Shown here: piece by piece, positions 1 to 10,134 of the stretch
How the letters are laid out: every line of letters starts with the position of its first letter
Position numbering within the stretch: the stretch's first letter is position 1
NCBI RefSeq assembly: GCF_037392515.1
Contig: NC_090290.1
Span: 24,635,753-24,699,752 of the forward strand
From: Haliotis asinina
Taxonomy: Eukaryota > Mollusca > Gastropoda > Lepetellida > Haliotidae
Length of the DNA stretch: 64,000 nucleotides
Reading direction: 5' to 3'
Made by a program: the position numbers and the translations under genes
The notes under the pieces: model-generated
The model's database searches: none
What the model was told of the DNA's origin: nothing
What the model saw: the letters and a program-made list of their open reading frames with translations, nothing else

Positions 1-582
1 GTGACTCAATAAATTGTTCCTAGTTGATAAAATTGGAGAGTGATTGAACACAGTTGTAATATGTCAAAAGCTATTAGCACATATCTTCAAAGAATGGAGC
101 CTATCATGAACAAAGCATAGTGCTATGTGACAGGAGGCCAAGACTAGAACTGTGCATGAAATGCTTGATCAAAACCCAGAGCTTAACATTTATTTGTCAA
201 TTCTTACAACAACAAAAATGACAAACATTAGTTGTAATAATTTCACTATGAAACATAAGCACCAGTCTTAGTTTCACACAGACATTTTGTACATCAGTCA
301 TAACTGACAATGACTTTAGGAGTGATAGTATCAAATATTAACTTCACAAAGACTATTTGCCAGATACTTACAACTTAATGTTGAGAGTACACTTGATGTA
401 CAGCTGTTGTTATTGCTGCACGTGAGAGTGAGTTCAACTATTACACCACATTGGCAGTATGCTGCAAATATATTGAAAAGATACACCATATGACATGCAT
501 ATTGAAACAGAACTCTTCCTTCTCAGATAGAAGATGAGAAATGTTTTTTTCCATCTCAAGGTGAGAATTGATACCTATGTCG
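1..582. other. A+T-rich flank, no gene seen
   Basis: Ordinary low-copy sequence with balanced strand composition. The open frames are short and have no recognisable motif. A tract resembling a splice acceptor (T-run then CCATCTCAAG) lies near 543-559, immediately before the duplicated block that follows. I see no RNA gene or repeat here. Confidence 0.6.
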
Positions 583-815
583 AGAGTGGAATACACATGG
601 AACATATATGGTAAGGTATGAGTGAGTTTCAGTATCATTCTCCTTCCCAATGGAAAGTATAGTACTTGTATAGCAACAGATGATTCTCTGAACCTGCCAA
701 CACAGACCCGTTTTGGTTAGCCAGGGGGTGAGTGGATTAGGTAATGAGTAAGTTACTGCTGTATGACACAGCTGTACATACCATGATCACACAGCACAAC
801 AGGTAACGGCTGGTC
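583..815. repeat. Diverged duplicated block, copy A
   Basis: This segment matches 1069-1335 as an old, gapped duplicate. Shared landmarks in the same order are GGTAAGGTRTGAGTGA, GATTCTCC, a GTA.AGTACTTGTAT-like stretch, GGTTAGCCA..GGGTGAGTG and a final ACACA..A..CAGGTRA. Two landmarks (GTAAGG and CAGGTAA) look like splice donors and are kept in both copies, so this is either a dispersed repeat or a tandem duplication of small exons. The reading frames of the two copies do not agree with each other, which weakens the exon reading. Confidence 0.45.
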
Positions 816-1068
816 CACTTCTTCCAGATGCAGGAGTACCTGTGCATTCTTATAGAAATGATTATAAGTTCATGTATTCAGTCACTGCTGTCTGCAAAAT
901 AGCGTTATATTCACAGCTTGATTTCATTATCACCAACATATTAATAAGTAATCTCAAGGTGAAAGGTAAAGATTTTCTGACCTGGACACAAGAATAGGTC
1001 ACTTTGATAAATATTTATCACAATTTGGTGTAACTTACTTGTCACAGCTGGTCTACCACCAGGTAATA
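816..1068. other. Spacer between duplicated blocks, nothing recognised
   Basis: A+T-rich sequence with no open frame of note. It may belong to the duplicated unit, since the pyrimidine tract CTTCTTCCAG at about 822 has a weak counterpart just after copy B at about 1340. Confidence 0.4.
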
Positions 1069-1335
1069 TTCATGTCCATCCAAACATGTGAAACATACTT
1101 GGTAAGGTGTGAGTGAATGCTGGCACGATTCTCCAAATGAACATGCAAAATGGTATTGTACTTGTATCGCTGATGCGTACACTGAGCGTGGTATCACAAA
1201 CATGCAACATACATTGTTTAGCCAACCAGTGGGTGAGTGAATGAAATAGTGAATAATTGTACAAGTTATATAGGAGTGCACAGGGACCCACCCCAGCACT
1301 GACGGAAAAACCTGGATGACACAAGAAACCAGGTG
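1069..1335. repeat. Diverged duplicated block, copy B
   Basis: Partner of the block at 583-815, about 480 bp downstream in the same orientation. Identity is patchy and spacing differs by small indels, so the duplication is old. The block ends in ACCAGGTGAT, the counterpart of AACAGGTAAC in copy A. An open frame on the minus strand across this block (1042-1347) has no recognisable domain and is probably chance. Confidence 0.45.
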
Positions 1336-1749
1336 ATCCTTCTTCAAGTAAAACTCGTACTAAACTGCTACTGTGACGGACAAATCTTTAGAACAAGAAC
1401 TGGCGACTCTTCAGTCCTCATTAATCCTCTCAATGCTACCGTCGAACCCATTCGACAGGAGTGCAGGATAATGACATCTCCAAATAAAACTTGCAATAAT
1501 TATTCAACGAGTCGGATTTACGTGTCATATGAATTATGTATGGAATGTGCTAATTCTCACCTTTTTAAATATGTAATGTTCAATACGTTTATATACCTTA
1601 AAACGAAACGCCCGCGAATTAAAAATGAGATCGCCGAATTTCTCGGCACGCAGTCGAAAATAACGGCCATTGTTGACTTCCAGCGCACCACGCCGTGTGG
1701 TACCCAGTCTAATATTTTCTTCATAATGAAATATTTTTTGATAGTTTAG
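1333..1749 (+). CDS. Unrecognised 138-codon open frame, doubtful
   Basis: This is the longest frame in the left flank that is not low-complexity. The predicted product has seven Cys and several N-x-S/T sites (residues about 34, 51 and 56). It has no clear signal peptide and no domain I recognise. The first part (roughly codons 10-80) has ordinary protein-like composition, and the last part is basic and then hydrophobic. A possible splice donor (TATGTAATG) falls inside the frame near codon 79, so if anything here is coding it may be an internal exon rather than an intact gene. There is no supporting promoter, homology or neighbour. I consider it more likely chance than gene. Confidence 0.12.
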   Translation: MILLQVKLVLNCYCDGQIFRTRTGDSSVLINPLNATVEPIRQECRIMTSPNKTCNNYSTSRIYVSYELCMECANSHLFKYVMFNTFIYLKTKRPRIKNEIAEFLGTQSKITAIVDFQRTTPCGTQSNIFFIMKYFLIV

Positions 1750-2907
1750 TCGATATTTTTTGTTCCTTGACGAAGAGAAAGCTCATAAGTTGACCATTTT
1801 CTAAAAATTAGTAACTTTCGGCTCAAATAAATATAAACAAAACCAATCTCAATGTTATATCATCGATTGGACGAATAGAAACGATCATGGCAACGGCGGT
1901 AAACAAACAACTCCACATGTATCGTGATGCCGAAGAAAATGTGCCATCCTTTTGACATATCCAATTATTTTATCTGGAATTAATTACACGGTGTGAATAG
2001 GTAAATGTTATTGCCTCTGCACAGAAATTACCAGATTTAGCGATTTTATTTTGATTTGGTTTGATAAACCTTCCAACATTCACAAAGTTGACAGCCGTTG
2101 GTGACCCGAAAGGGCGTGGCCAAACTCGCGGTCTTTTTAAGTGACAAGATACGAAGGATGTTTGAAAATATGCGTTCATAAGCAGAATCTGAACACATAT
2201 ACATTGAAAGAAAACGACTCAATACCTATATAATGCAGATCATGAAACAGTATCACAATATTTGTAATTGTACCCACCCTTAATGAAACCGGAAGCACGT
2301 ACACGGCATGGCACTCGTGGAAGTAAAATGTGAACGAGTTGGAAAACGACCATTGATACATTCTCTAAACTGATTCAAATTCCCGTAAGATCCATACTAT
2401 ACACCAGAATTACCTTTCAGTCATCCTCAGTCATTTACTGTTAGTTGTGTTCAATAGCAGTTGTCATTTGTTGCTTGTGTTGTAGTATTTCTCCTGAAGT
2501 TAGCCGTCGATGTGTTGATCTTTAGTTTAGCAAATCCGAAGTCGATGATTTTCGCGGTCTATTTTTTCAAAGAATGTTCTGACACGGGGAGACATATAAA
2601 TTGTCAGTGTGTCGTAACAATAACAGAATATTCTTCTGTGTATATCGTTACAAGAAGTACAATTTTGATGATCGAAGATGTCATGAAAAAAAATCATTTT
2701 TCCTTTTGCAGAAACGAACGAAACCAGAGCTAGTGTGAGAATGTAACGTACAGTAAATGTATTTCATAAAAATTAATTACTGCTTAGAAAACAACTGTCA
2801 TCGTCTTTGTGAATCAGTATTTATTTTAGACATTAAAACAGCTAAACATCACATCTTTTGTTCACGAATTTGGAGCAAAATTGAAATTATTTTGTTACTC
2901 CAAACAG
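1750..2907. other. Intergenic or intronic sequence, no gene established
   Basis: Mostly A+T-rich. A slightly CpG-richer patch lies at 2090-2135. A textbook-looking acceptor (CATTTTTCCTTTTGCAG) ends at 2711, but the sequence after it hits stops in two frames within 30 bases and in the third by about 40. I could not extend it into a credible exon. The open frame at 2461-2733 starts at a non-ATG codon and is hydrophobic and Cys-rich without known motifs. Confidence 0.5.
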
Positions 2908-3249
2908 CAGAGCTTTCGGAGTTAATTCTGCCTAGTATAATGCAGGTAATGTTTCAGATCAAATTGTTTGACGTGTGTGCATATTTGTATAAAAAAATCA
3001 TGTCATGTGGCTCAGTCCGTGGTTCCATACAGCTTTTAGATATTGCACTAGTGCAATCTGAACTGCAAAATGTACCTCATGTTTATGGCCATACTTTTTA
3101 CCTACTTGCACACTGTCTATGTTCATATTTTACTGTTAAAACAGACTTCATCTGGGAAACAGACTGATGATCCAAACTCTTGGAGCAGTGATTACACTGA
3201 CAGTGATCGAAAGACAGACTCATTTTTTTCTTGTGATGAAATTTCATGA
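2908..3249 (+). CDS. Candidate last two coding exons of an unknown gene
   Basis: Two short segments join in frame across consensus splice sites. The first is 2908-2945, preceded by TTACTCCAAACAG and followed by the donor GTAATG. The second is 3145-3249, preceded by a pyrimidine-rich run ending TTAAAACAG, and it runs to a TGA at 3247-3249. The intron would be 199 bp. The joined C-terminus is hydrophilic, acidic and Ser-rich, with a WSSDYTDSDRK core and an FFSCDEIS end, unlike the hydrophobic chance frames nearby. A competing unspliced frame at 2757-3167 crosses the same region. I do not recognise the protein, and upstream exons could not be assigned. Support is splice-site pattern only. Confidence 0.2.
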
Positions 3250-5871
3250 AGTAATATGAAATTATCATACCAGATCTAGAATAATTTTGTTGTAGTGATG
3301 TTTTGAATATGGAATATCAAAACTACAAGTGACAGATAATTAAGTGTTGAGTAGGAGGTGCAACCTATGTTAGTCTTTGGCATCAAGGTAATCGTATAGT
3401 GGCAAGTAAATTTCTTTTTTCCTAATACTGAGCTCTGCAGTGAGTGGTTTTTGTTGTCCAGTTTGGAGCTATTCTTTAAGATTTCAATTTGGATTTTTTT
3501 CATTGCCATGTGTATCTGGCAAAGACATATATATCAAATGCTTCCAGATCTTTAATGGAAGACTGCTCAGTCCTTAGCATTTTGTTATTCAAGGAAGACT
3601 GTTCTTCATGTTTCTTGTTTCATGATGGTTTAGGCTATTGAACACTAAATAATTGGAGTATATCACCATCAGACACTTCAGCAAACAGAAACAATCCTTG
3701 AAAGTTCATTTGACCCATTTCATATTGTGACATTGTTCCTAAACCCAGGAAAAGACAATAAGGTAGAATAATATATATTTACAGAATATGAAGCCTGTGT
3801 ACTTTCACCAGAGACAATATAACTTCTTATATGTATATGGTTTCTTTTTTATCAAATGATAACATTTTCTGATAAATTTACATGTACTGTTACTTCAACA
3901 ACAAAATTGACATTATTTGACACATGCGATTCAAAATAATTCAGCAAACAAAGTGGTACTGTTGAAAACAAAAATAACTCATCACTCATTTGTATTTGAT
4001 GTACATTTTGGCACGATATTATGAAGAAATAAAATACACAAAATAATTTGTAACATCTATCCATATATTTTATGGCATATATGTAGTTGTAATAAAAAAT
4101 TGTGCAAAACTGTCAGCTTTCCACATTACTGAAAGACATTAATTAAAATTTGGTTATTTACACCTTGCTAATGCATTGACAGATTTTAAGTGTCTTTGCC
4201 CTTGTCTATTTGAGAGAGAAAAATAATTGTCATATTATTAATATCATTTAACATATTAAAGTATATGAAAAGATTTAAAGTTGTAACCAGTTATGAAACA
4301 TAAAGCATTGACAAATCTATCGTAATTATTCATCAAGAACGTTAATTCATTGCATAAAATTATGAATGTAATTCAACTTGTTCTAAAGTGAGACGTATAA
4401 TTTTCCCAATCATGTAATATGAACGCAATTTTTATCAAATCATCTCCGATTTCATGTGAAACTATAACTGAAAATATATTTTTGTTTATAAAACATGTAT
4501 ACTGCAGTTCTTACTACACTACATCGTCATAAAAAGAAAAGCATGAATGTTATTTTGAAACACAAATGCCACGCCCATATCCGCGCACCTGTTGTTGAGA
4601 ATGATGTTTGTACACGTTTCTGTGTTGGACCATGTGAAAAAAAGAATAAGCTGGGATCAACATGCATCACAATTATATCTTTGCTATCTTTATATTCAGT
4701 GGACAATAAAGTAATGTGCCTAATATGAACAAAAATTCAAATAAAAGGTACTGAAAAACTTGCATCTGCAGTGTTGATCGACTACTGTTTCCGGGTCACG
4801 GGAGCATACAAGGTCAAACTGGTTCGGCTATGTGCGAATTATATAGTCAAAAATACTCCAAGAAAATTCTATGAGCTCTGATTAATCACTTTAAACAGTT
4901 ATTTGTGCTAAATTCAGACGAAATATCTCCAACTTTTCTGTTCATAATCAATAGCGAATGAATTTCATCAGGCAATCCCCGTCTGTGACATCACATCCGG
5001 TGACCTTTGCACTTACTAGAAAACAAGTTAGAGTTCACGATCTTAATTTTCGTCCGTCTTTCGTCATACTAAACGGAAAATGATACATGGAACACTTGTA
5101 GAATGAGAAATTATCCCTCTTTCACCAGGTCTTACACAGAAGTGTTCTGTAATCTTTCTTCTGACCAAAAAAGCTATTTTTTATGTAGGAGTTCGACGAA
5201 GCGCGCCATGTTTGTTTTTTAGTATGCGTAACACGATTTAACACCGTCTTTTTGTGGGTTTGTGCAAAAATTAATGAACCATAAAACTTGATATTTGCAC
5301 TCATGAATGCTTATGAATCATGTATTTTATTCTGCTATTTTCATTACATGACACGTTTAAATATACGTAATAGTGCCATTTCAGTAAGACCTGTCATGAC
5401 ATCGAAAATGTTATTTGTTTACGACGAACGTTTTCGATTATTTTTTTTTCAGAATTATTTTTAATTTGTCGTCGCGCGGATATTTGCCGATACAAATATA
5501 CGAAATTAAAGTCAGATACTTATGAAATATCAGTAGTAAGAATATTGAAATCGGTTTGCGATAATTGGACAATTTATACGGTTCCTAGTATAAAACGCAT
5601 CCGGCTACCAATCGAGTAATTCAGGTAAATTCAGGAAAATTTACTATATTTATGTTTGTCTTGTGATTAATATCTGTACGTTTGAAATTATCTGGATATT
5701 TTTTTATAATAATGTTTATTTTTGTATGTAGTATTAATGAGCTGAATATTTTTTCAGTTGTCCCTTATTTAGTGACGCACTGAGTGTTTGAAATCACCCA
5801 CCCTCTTATTAACGCCTTATGCTGAAATTAATTCAGCAGGCTAAAGGTTAAGGTGGACACAAAAGGTTGGT
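3250..5871. other. Long A+T-rich stretch, nothing recognised
   Basis: There are no RNA genes, no repeats visible by eye, and only short chance open frames on both strands (for example 3276-3509 and 3852-4064 on minus, 4495-4728 on plus). Several AATAAA-like motifs occur, as expected from base composition. A locally less A+T-rich patch at about 4970-5080 contains TGACATCACATCCGG, but nothing ties it to a promoter. Confidence 0.6.
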
Positions 5872-6053
5872 CACTGATGAACACTGTCGATATGTTGATA
5901 TCACATAATTAACACAAGTTGATTCAGCATAAGCACAAAAATAGATAACTGGTAAACCACTGTGATGAACGCTGGCGATGTGTTGATATTCCATTACTAA
6001 AACGCATGTTAAAGCTGGTTCCACATCAGCACAAAACCTAGTTGACTGGTACG
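5872..6053. repeat. Diverged tandem duplication of about 90 bp
   Basis: Two adjacent copies begin at about 5872 and 5958. Shared words in order are CACTG.TGATGAACRCTG, CGATRTGTTGATAT, GCATAAGCACAAAA versus ACATCAGCACAAAA, and a GACTGGTA / TAACTGGTA end. Divergence is considerable, so it is old. It is not related to the large satellite. Confidence 0.6.
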
Positions 6054-6520
6054 CCTTTCCGACACATCACAGATGACCCTCAAGTACCTATTTATACAAA
6101 TCAGTTGTCAGAAACCGGTACGTAAAACGCACAGATAAAATGGTGACAGGTAAAGTTGTCTGATCTGGAACATACCCAGGATGCATTAGTGTATTATTTC
6201 ATTGGGGCAATGCATGGCAAGGTGACAACTTTGCCTGATCTAATAATTGTAAAACTGTACTTAGTGCAGTGTCAAAGTTCAATTTCACAATGTAAAATGT
6301 GTTGCAAATCTGAAATTTGGTGCTTTGTGAAATCATGTAACGGAGTGATATTTCCCAGACTACTTCATAGTATCATTTCAAAGCAACGTACACCTTTGTG
6401 CAACGTTATAATTAACTGTAGAATATGAAAGCGTCGTGTGCAGGTATACATCTTGTTAATCTAGGGTCGGTAGGGTAGATGGGTATTGCTAGAAAATCGC
6501 TAAAATCGGCGTAACGCTAA
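6054..6520. other. Flank sequence, no gene supported
   Basis: The open frame at 6156-6428 begins at a TTG, is Cys-rich and has no motif I recognise, so it is treated as chance. Nothing else is visible. Confidence 0.5.
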
Positions 6521-6552
6521 CCCCCCACCCCACCCCACCCCTCTCTCTCTCT
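6521..6552. repeat. C-rich plus (CT)n simple repeat
   Basis: A short run of CCCCCACCCCACCCC-type sequence passes straight into (CT)n. It is a small isolated low-complexity tract about 690 bp before the main pyrimidine-rich satellite. Confidence 0.85.
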
Positions 6553-7138
6553 GACTCCTGTTAATCCGAGCTCAGTAGGTAAATTGGGAATGAAAAGGAA
6601 TTGCAGCACTGCTTTTCATAAAGGGCTATGCTAAAACACCTATTTTTTTTCCTCTTTCGTGTCTTTGTTATGATCATGGCCCCATTTCCTCACACTCACC
6701 TACAACTACATTGTGCAACGTTTTCTCAACTCTTATCGTCAGTATCAAATCACCCCACTTCTCAAATTCCTCTATCATTTGACTTTCATTTGATTTTCTT
6801 AATGATTATCAGGACTTGAACTTACTTTCATTATGCGTCATCTCACAAAGTGAAAATTCACTTAGGAAATAAACAGAAGTTACTTCCCTTTTCGAGTTGG
6901 CCTTGACATTGACATTTCAGAGCAATGTGACAGAAAAGAGCGAAGTTATGAATAAAAAGGAATAGAAAGGATAAGAGAAAAAATACCTATCGGTTGTGGA
7001 GCTAAAGAATATGTGTATTGCAACAAGTAACTCTTATTAACAACTGATAAATTGATGATATATACTCAAACAATCTTCTTAACTCCAACAAATTGCGTGC
7101 TATTATAAAATCAGCTGTAACTAAGCTTTCACAACGTC
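6553..7138. other. A+T-rich flank before the SINE-like element
   Basis: No gene or RNA gene seen. It may contain the degraded 5' part of the SINE-like element that ends at 7212, but I cannot recognise tRNA-like A and B boxes. Confidence 0.4.
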
Positions 7139-7212
7139 AACGATTTACAGACCGCCACCATATTGGTGGAATATTGCTGAATGCGGAGTAAAACTAAATT
7201 CACTCACTCACC
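7139..7212 (+). mobile_element. 3' end of a gastropod SINE-like repeat
   Basis: The segment contains TTTACAGACCGCC, GGAATATTGCTG, GCGGAGTAAAACTAAA and a short (ACTC)n tail. From memory this order and tail match the 3' end of a very abundant SINE-like repeat in abalone and related gastropods. Only the 3' part is recognisable here, so the copy is 5'-truncated or decayed. The tail touches the start of the pyrimidine-rich satellite with no intervening unique sequence. Confidence 0.55.
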
Positions 7213-7240
7213 TCTCCTGCTCCTGCATAGCGGATCTCCC

Positions 7241-7672
7241 TACCACTATTCTTCCATTCCAATCTCCTGTCCCTCAGTCCCTGATCTCCTTCCCATTATT
7301 CCCTTTATCATATCCCCTGCTCTGTCATCTCTTTCCCCTGCCCTACCACTATTCTTCCATTCCAATCTCCTGTCCCTCAATCCCTGATCTCCTTCCCATT
7401 ATTCCCTTTATCATATCCCCTGCTCTTTCATCTCTTTCCCCTGCCCTACCACTATTCTTCCATTCCAACCTCCTGTCCCTCAATCCCTGATCTCCTTCCC
7501 ATTATTCCCTTTATCATATCCCCTGCTCTGTCATCTCTTTCCCCTGCCCTACCACTATTCTTCCATTCCAATCTCCTGTCCCTCAATCCCTGATCTCCTT
7601 CCCATTATTCCCTTTATCATATCCCCTGCTCTTTCATCTCTTTCCCCTGCCCTACCACTATTTCCTTCATCC
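7241..7672. repeat. 103-bp tandem repeat, about four copies
   Basis: The word TACCACTATT recurs at 7241, 7344, 7447, 7550 and 7653, an exact 103-bp spacing. Copies differ by single bases, for example CTGTCATC versus CTTTCATC. The sequence is pyrimidine-rich and shares words with the main satellite (ATCTCC, TTCCCATTATTCCC), so it is probably an edge-specific dimer of the about 50-bp monomer. It is not seen elsewhere in the window. Confidence 0.92.
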
Positions 7673-7679
7673 TATCTCA

Positions 7680-8370
7680 TGTTCCTTTCTCCAGGATCTT
7701 CTTCCCACTATTCCCTTCACACCTCTTTGTTGTTGGTGCCTTGTGTTCTTAGGTCGTTATTTGTGTCTTTGGTTACCTGTTTCTTTCTTTCTTTCTTCGT
7801 CTGTCTTCTTATTGACCTTACTACTTGGTTATGGTTTGTTTTTCTTGTTTTCTCTCTGCTTGGTTCATTGAATGCATACATCCCCTCCCCTGCCCCTGCT
7901 TCCTTCCCACTATTCCCTTCATCCTTCCCCCTTCTCCAGTGTTCCGGACCTCCCTCCCACATTTTCCTTCACCCTCTCCCCTTATGCAGTGTCCTGGATC
8001 CCACACTTCCTTTCAAACTCTCTCCTTTTCCAGTGTCTCGGATCTACTTCCCACTATTCCTTTCGTCTCCACCCCTGCTCCAGTTTTTAGGATCTCCCTA
8101 CCACCCTTCTTTCATCCCCTCCCCTGCCCTGTCCCTGATTTTTTTGGTTTGTTCTCGGGAGTATTTTATATTTCTTTTGTTTCTGGATATGGTTGCATGT
8201 TGTTTGGCTACCGTTTGTTTGTTTCCTTGTTTGTTTGTGTCGCTGTTTGACTATTCATATAATGTTTGCTGTTTCATTTCATGTGTTTTCTGTCTTCTTT
8301 TGCGTATGGTTTGGTGTTTTGTGAGGCGTTATTTGGTTGGTTGGTTAGTTGTTGCATTGGTTGTGTTTTG
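7680..8370. repeat. Left-edge satellite unit, ancestral form
   Basis: A diverged unit: a pyrimidine stretch (7680-7730), T/G-rich sequence matching the first part of the core K1 module (7731-7870), a pyrimidine array (about 7871-8140), then a linker with the landmarks CATGTTGTTTGGCTA, GTCGCTGTTTGACTATTC and TTTTGCGTATGGTTTGG. In the core this inner array and about 130 bp of linker are missing. This unit therefore preserves the arrangement from which the 353-bp core module was derived. Confidence 0.8.
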
Positions 8371-8529
8371 TTTCACTGATCATTATTAATGTCCTGTGAT
8401 AGTTCCGTTAGTACCGATAGTTAATTACTTTCCTGTTTTCGTTTGTGTGTTCTTATTTGTTTGGTTTGGTGTTTGTTTTGGGATTTTTACTTTCTTTCTT
8501 CTTTTTTTGTGTTGTTGTTTGTGCGCGTT

Positions 8530-8582
<53 letters not shown>

Positions 8583-9536
8583 GTGTGTGTGTGCCTTTGA
8601 AACATTGATATGTTTGATTTCTTGTTCCGTTTGTGTGTTGTGTAGGTTTAGATTCGATGATCTCTTTTGTTGTGTTCTTGTTACTTGTTCTTTACTGTCC
8701 CGGATCTCCCTCCCACTATTCCCTTCACCCTAACCCCTCCTCAAGTGTCTCGGATCTCCCTTCCACTATTCCCTTCACATCTCCCCTTCTCAAGTGTCCC
8801 GGATCTCCCCCCCACACCTCCCTTCACCCTCTCCCCTTATGCAGTGTCCTGTATGTCCCTCCCAGTCTTCCCCTTCACCCTCTCCCCTTCTCCAGTGTCC
8901 TGGATCTCCCTCCCACTATTCCCTTGATCCTCCAAGCTTCTCCAGTGTCCCCGTTCTCCCTCGTCCACTTCCCTTCACGCTCTCCCCTTATGCAGTGTCC
9001 CGTATCTCCGTCCCACCCTTCCAAATCACCCTTCCACATCCCCCTCTCTCTTCATGCAGTGTCCCGGATCTCCCTCCCACACTTCCCTTCACCCTCTTTA
9101 GCTATATACTGTACCGGATCTCCCTCCCACCCTTCCCCTTCACCCTCTCCCCTTCTCAAGTGTCCCGTATCTCCCTCTCACACTTCCCTTCACCCTCTCC
9201 CCTTCTCCAGTGTCCCTGATCTCCCTCCCACCCTTCCCCTTCACCCTCTCCCCTTCTCAATTGTCCTGGATCTCCCTCCCAACCTCCCCTTTCACCCTCT
9301 CCCCTTCTCCAGTTTCCTGGATGTCGATCCCACTATTCCCTTGATCCTCCCCACTTCTCCGGTGTCCCCGTTCTCCCTGGCACACTTCCCTTCACCCTGT
9401 CCCCTGATGCAGTGTCCCGTATCTCCCTCCCACCCTTCTCCTTCACCCTCTCCCCTTAAACGCGCGCGCGTGTGTGTGTGTTTCTGTGTGTGTTTGTGTG
9501 TGTTTGTGTGTCCGTGCGTGCGTGTGTGTGCGTGTG

Positions 9537-9568
<32 letters not shown>

Positions 9569-9933
9569 TGTGTGTGTGTGCCTTTTTGAAACATTCATAT
9601 GCTTGGTTTGTTGTTTCGTTTGTGTCCTTTGTACGTTTAGATTCGATGTTCTCTTTTGTCGTGCTCTTGTTACTTGTGTTATGGTTTGTTGTTCGTTCCA
9701 CTTGCTCTTTAGTTTGTGATTTGCATTGTTGGTTACTTCTTGTTTCTTTGTTTGTCTTCTTATTAACCTTACTACTTGATTCTCGTTTGTTTTCCTTCTT
9801 TTCTCTCTGCTTGGTGCATTCAATGCAAACATCCCCTCCCCTGATCTGTTTTCTGTCTTCTTTTGCGTATGGTTTGGTGTTTTGTGAGGCGTTATTTGGT
9901 TGGTTGGTTAGTTGTTGCATTGGTTGTGTTTTG
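8371..9933. repeat. Core unit 1, class a (759-bp array)
   Basis: K2 linker, pyrimidine array at 8698-9456, alternating CG/TG/TGCG tract at 9461-9580, K1 at 9581-9933. The tract is a variant containing TTTGTGTGTGTTTGTG-type interruptions and CGTGTGTCCGTG. The array carries a private variant, CGTCCACTTCCC, where other core copies have CGTACACTTCCC. The same variant reappears in a patch at 49001-49398. Confidence 0.92.
9581..9933. repeat. 353-bp K1 module (type copy)
   Basis: It runs from CCTTTTTGAAACATTC to just before the anchor TTTCACTGATC. Sixteen core copies start at 9581, 14441, 16016, 17980, 19535, 21481, 23074, 25020, 27129, 28739, 31167, 33737, 36159, 38729, 41157 and 43184. All are exactly 353 bp, and a seventeenth is at 59349. 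Its first 100 bp or so is homologous to the K2 segment after the second (GT)n, so K1 and K2 are sister modules that diverge after CTTGTTACTTGT. It is T/G-rich and non-coding on present evidence. Confidence 0.93.
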
Positions 9934-10092
9934 TTTCACTGATCATCATTAATGTCCTGTGATAGTTCCGTTAGTACCGATAGTTAATTACTTTCCTGTT
10001 TTCGTTTGTGTGTTCTTATTTGTTTGGTTTGGTGTTTGTTTTGGCATTTTTGCTTTCTTTCTTCTTTTTTTGTGTTGTTGTTTGTGCGCGTT

Positions 10093-10134
<42 letters not shown>

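Noticed and set aside
4970..5080. Promoter with TGACATCA and GGTGACCTTTGCAC-like sites
   Set aside because: Single motif matches in a less A+T-rich patch, with no downstream gene to support them.
6156..6428. 90-codon open frame
   Set aside because: It starts at a TTG and has no homology, motif or splice context that I can recognise.
8396..8608. Hydrophobic frames followed by Ser-Leu or Cys-Val repeats at each K2 linker
   Set aside because: These are translations of T/G-rich linker plus (CT)n or (GT)n. There is no plausible gene structure, and the length varies with the microsatellite.
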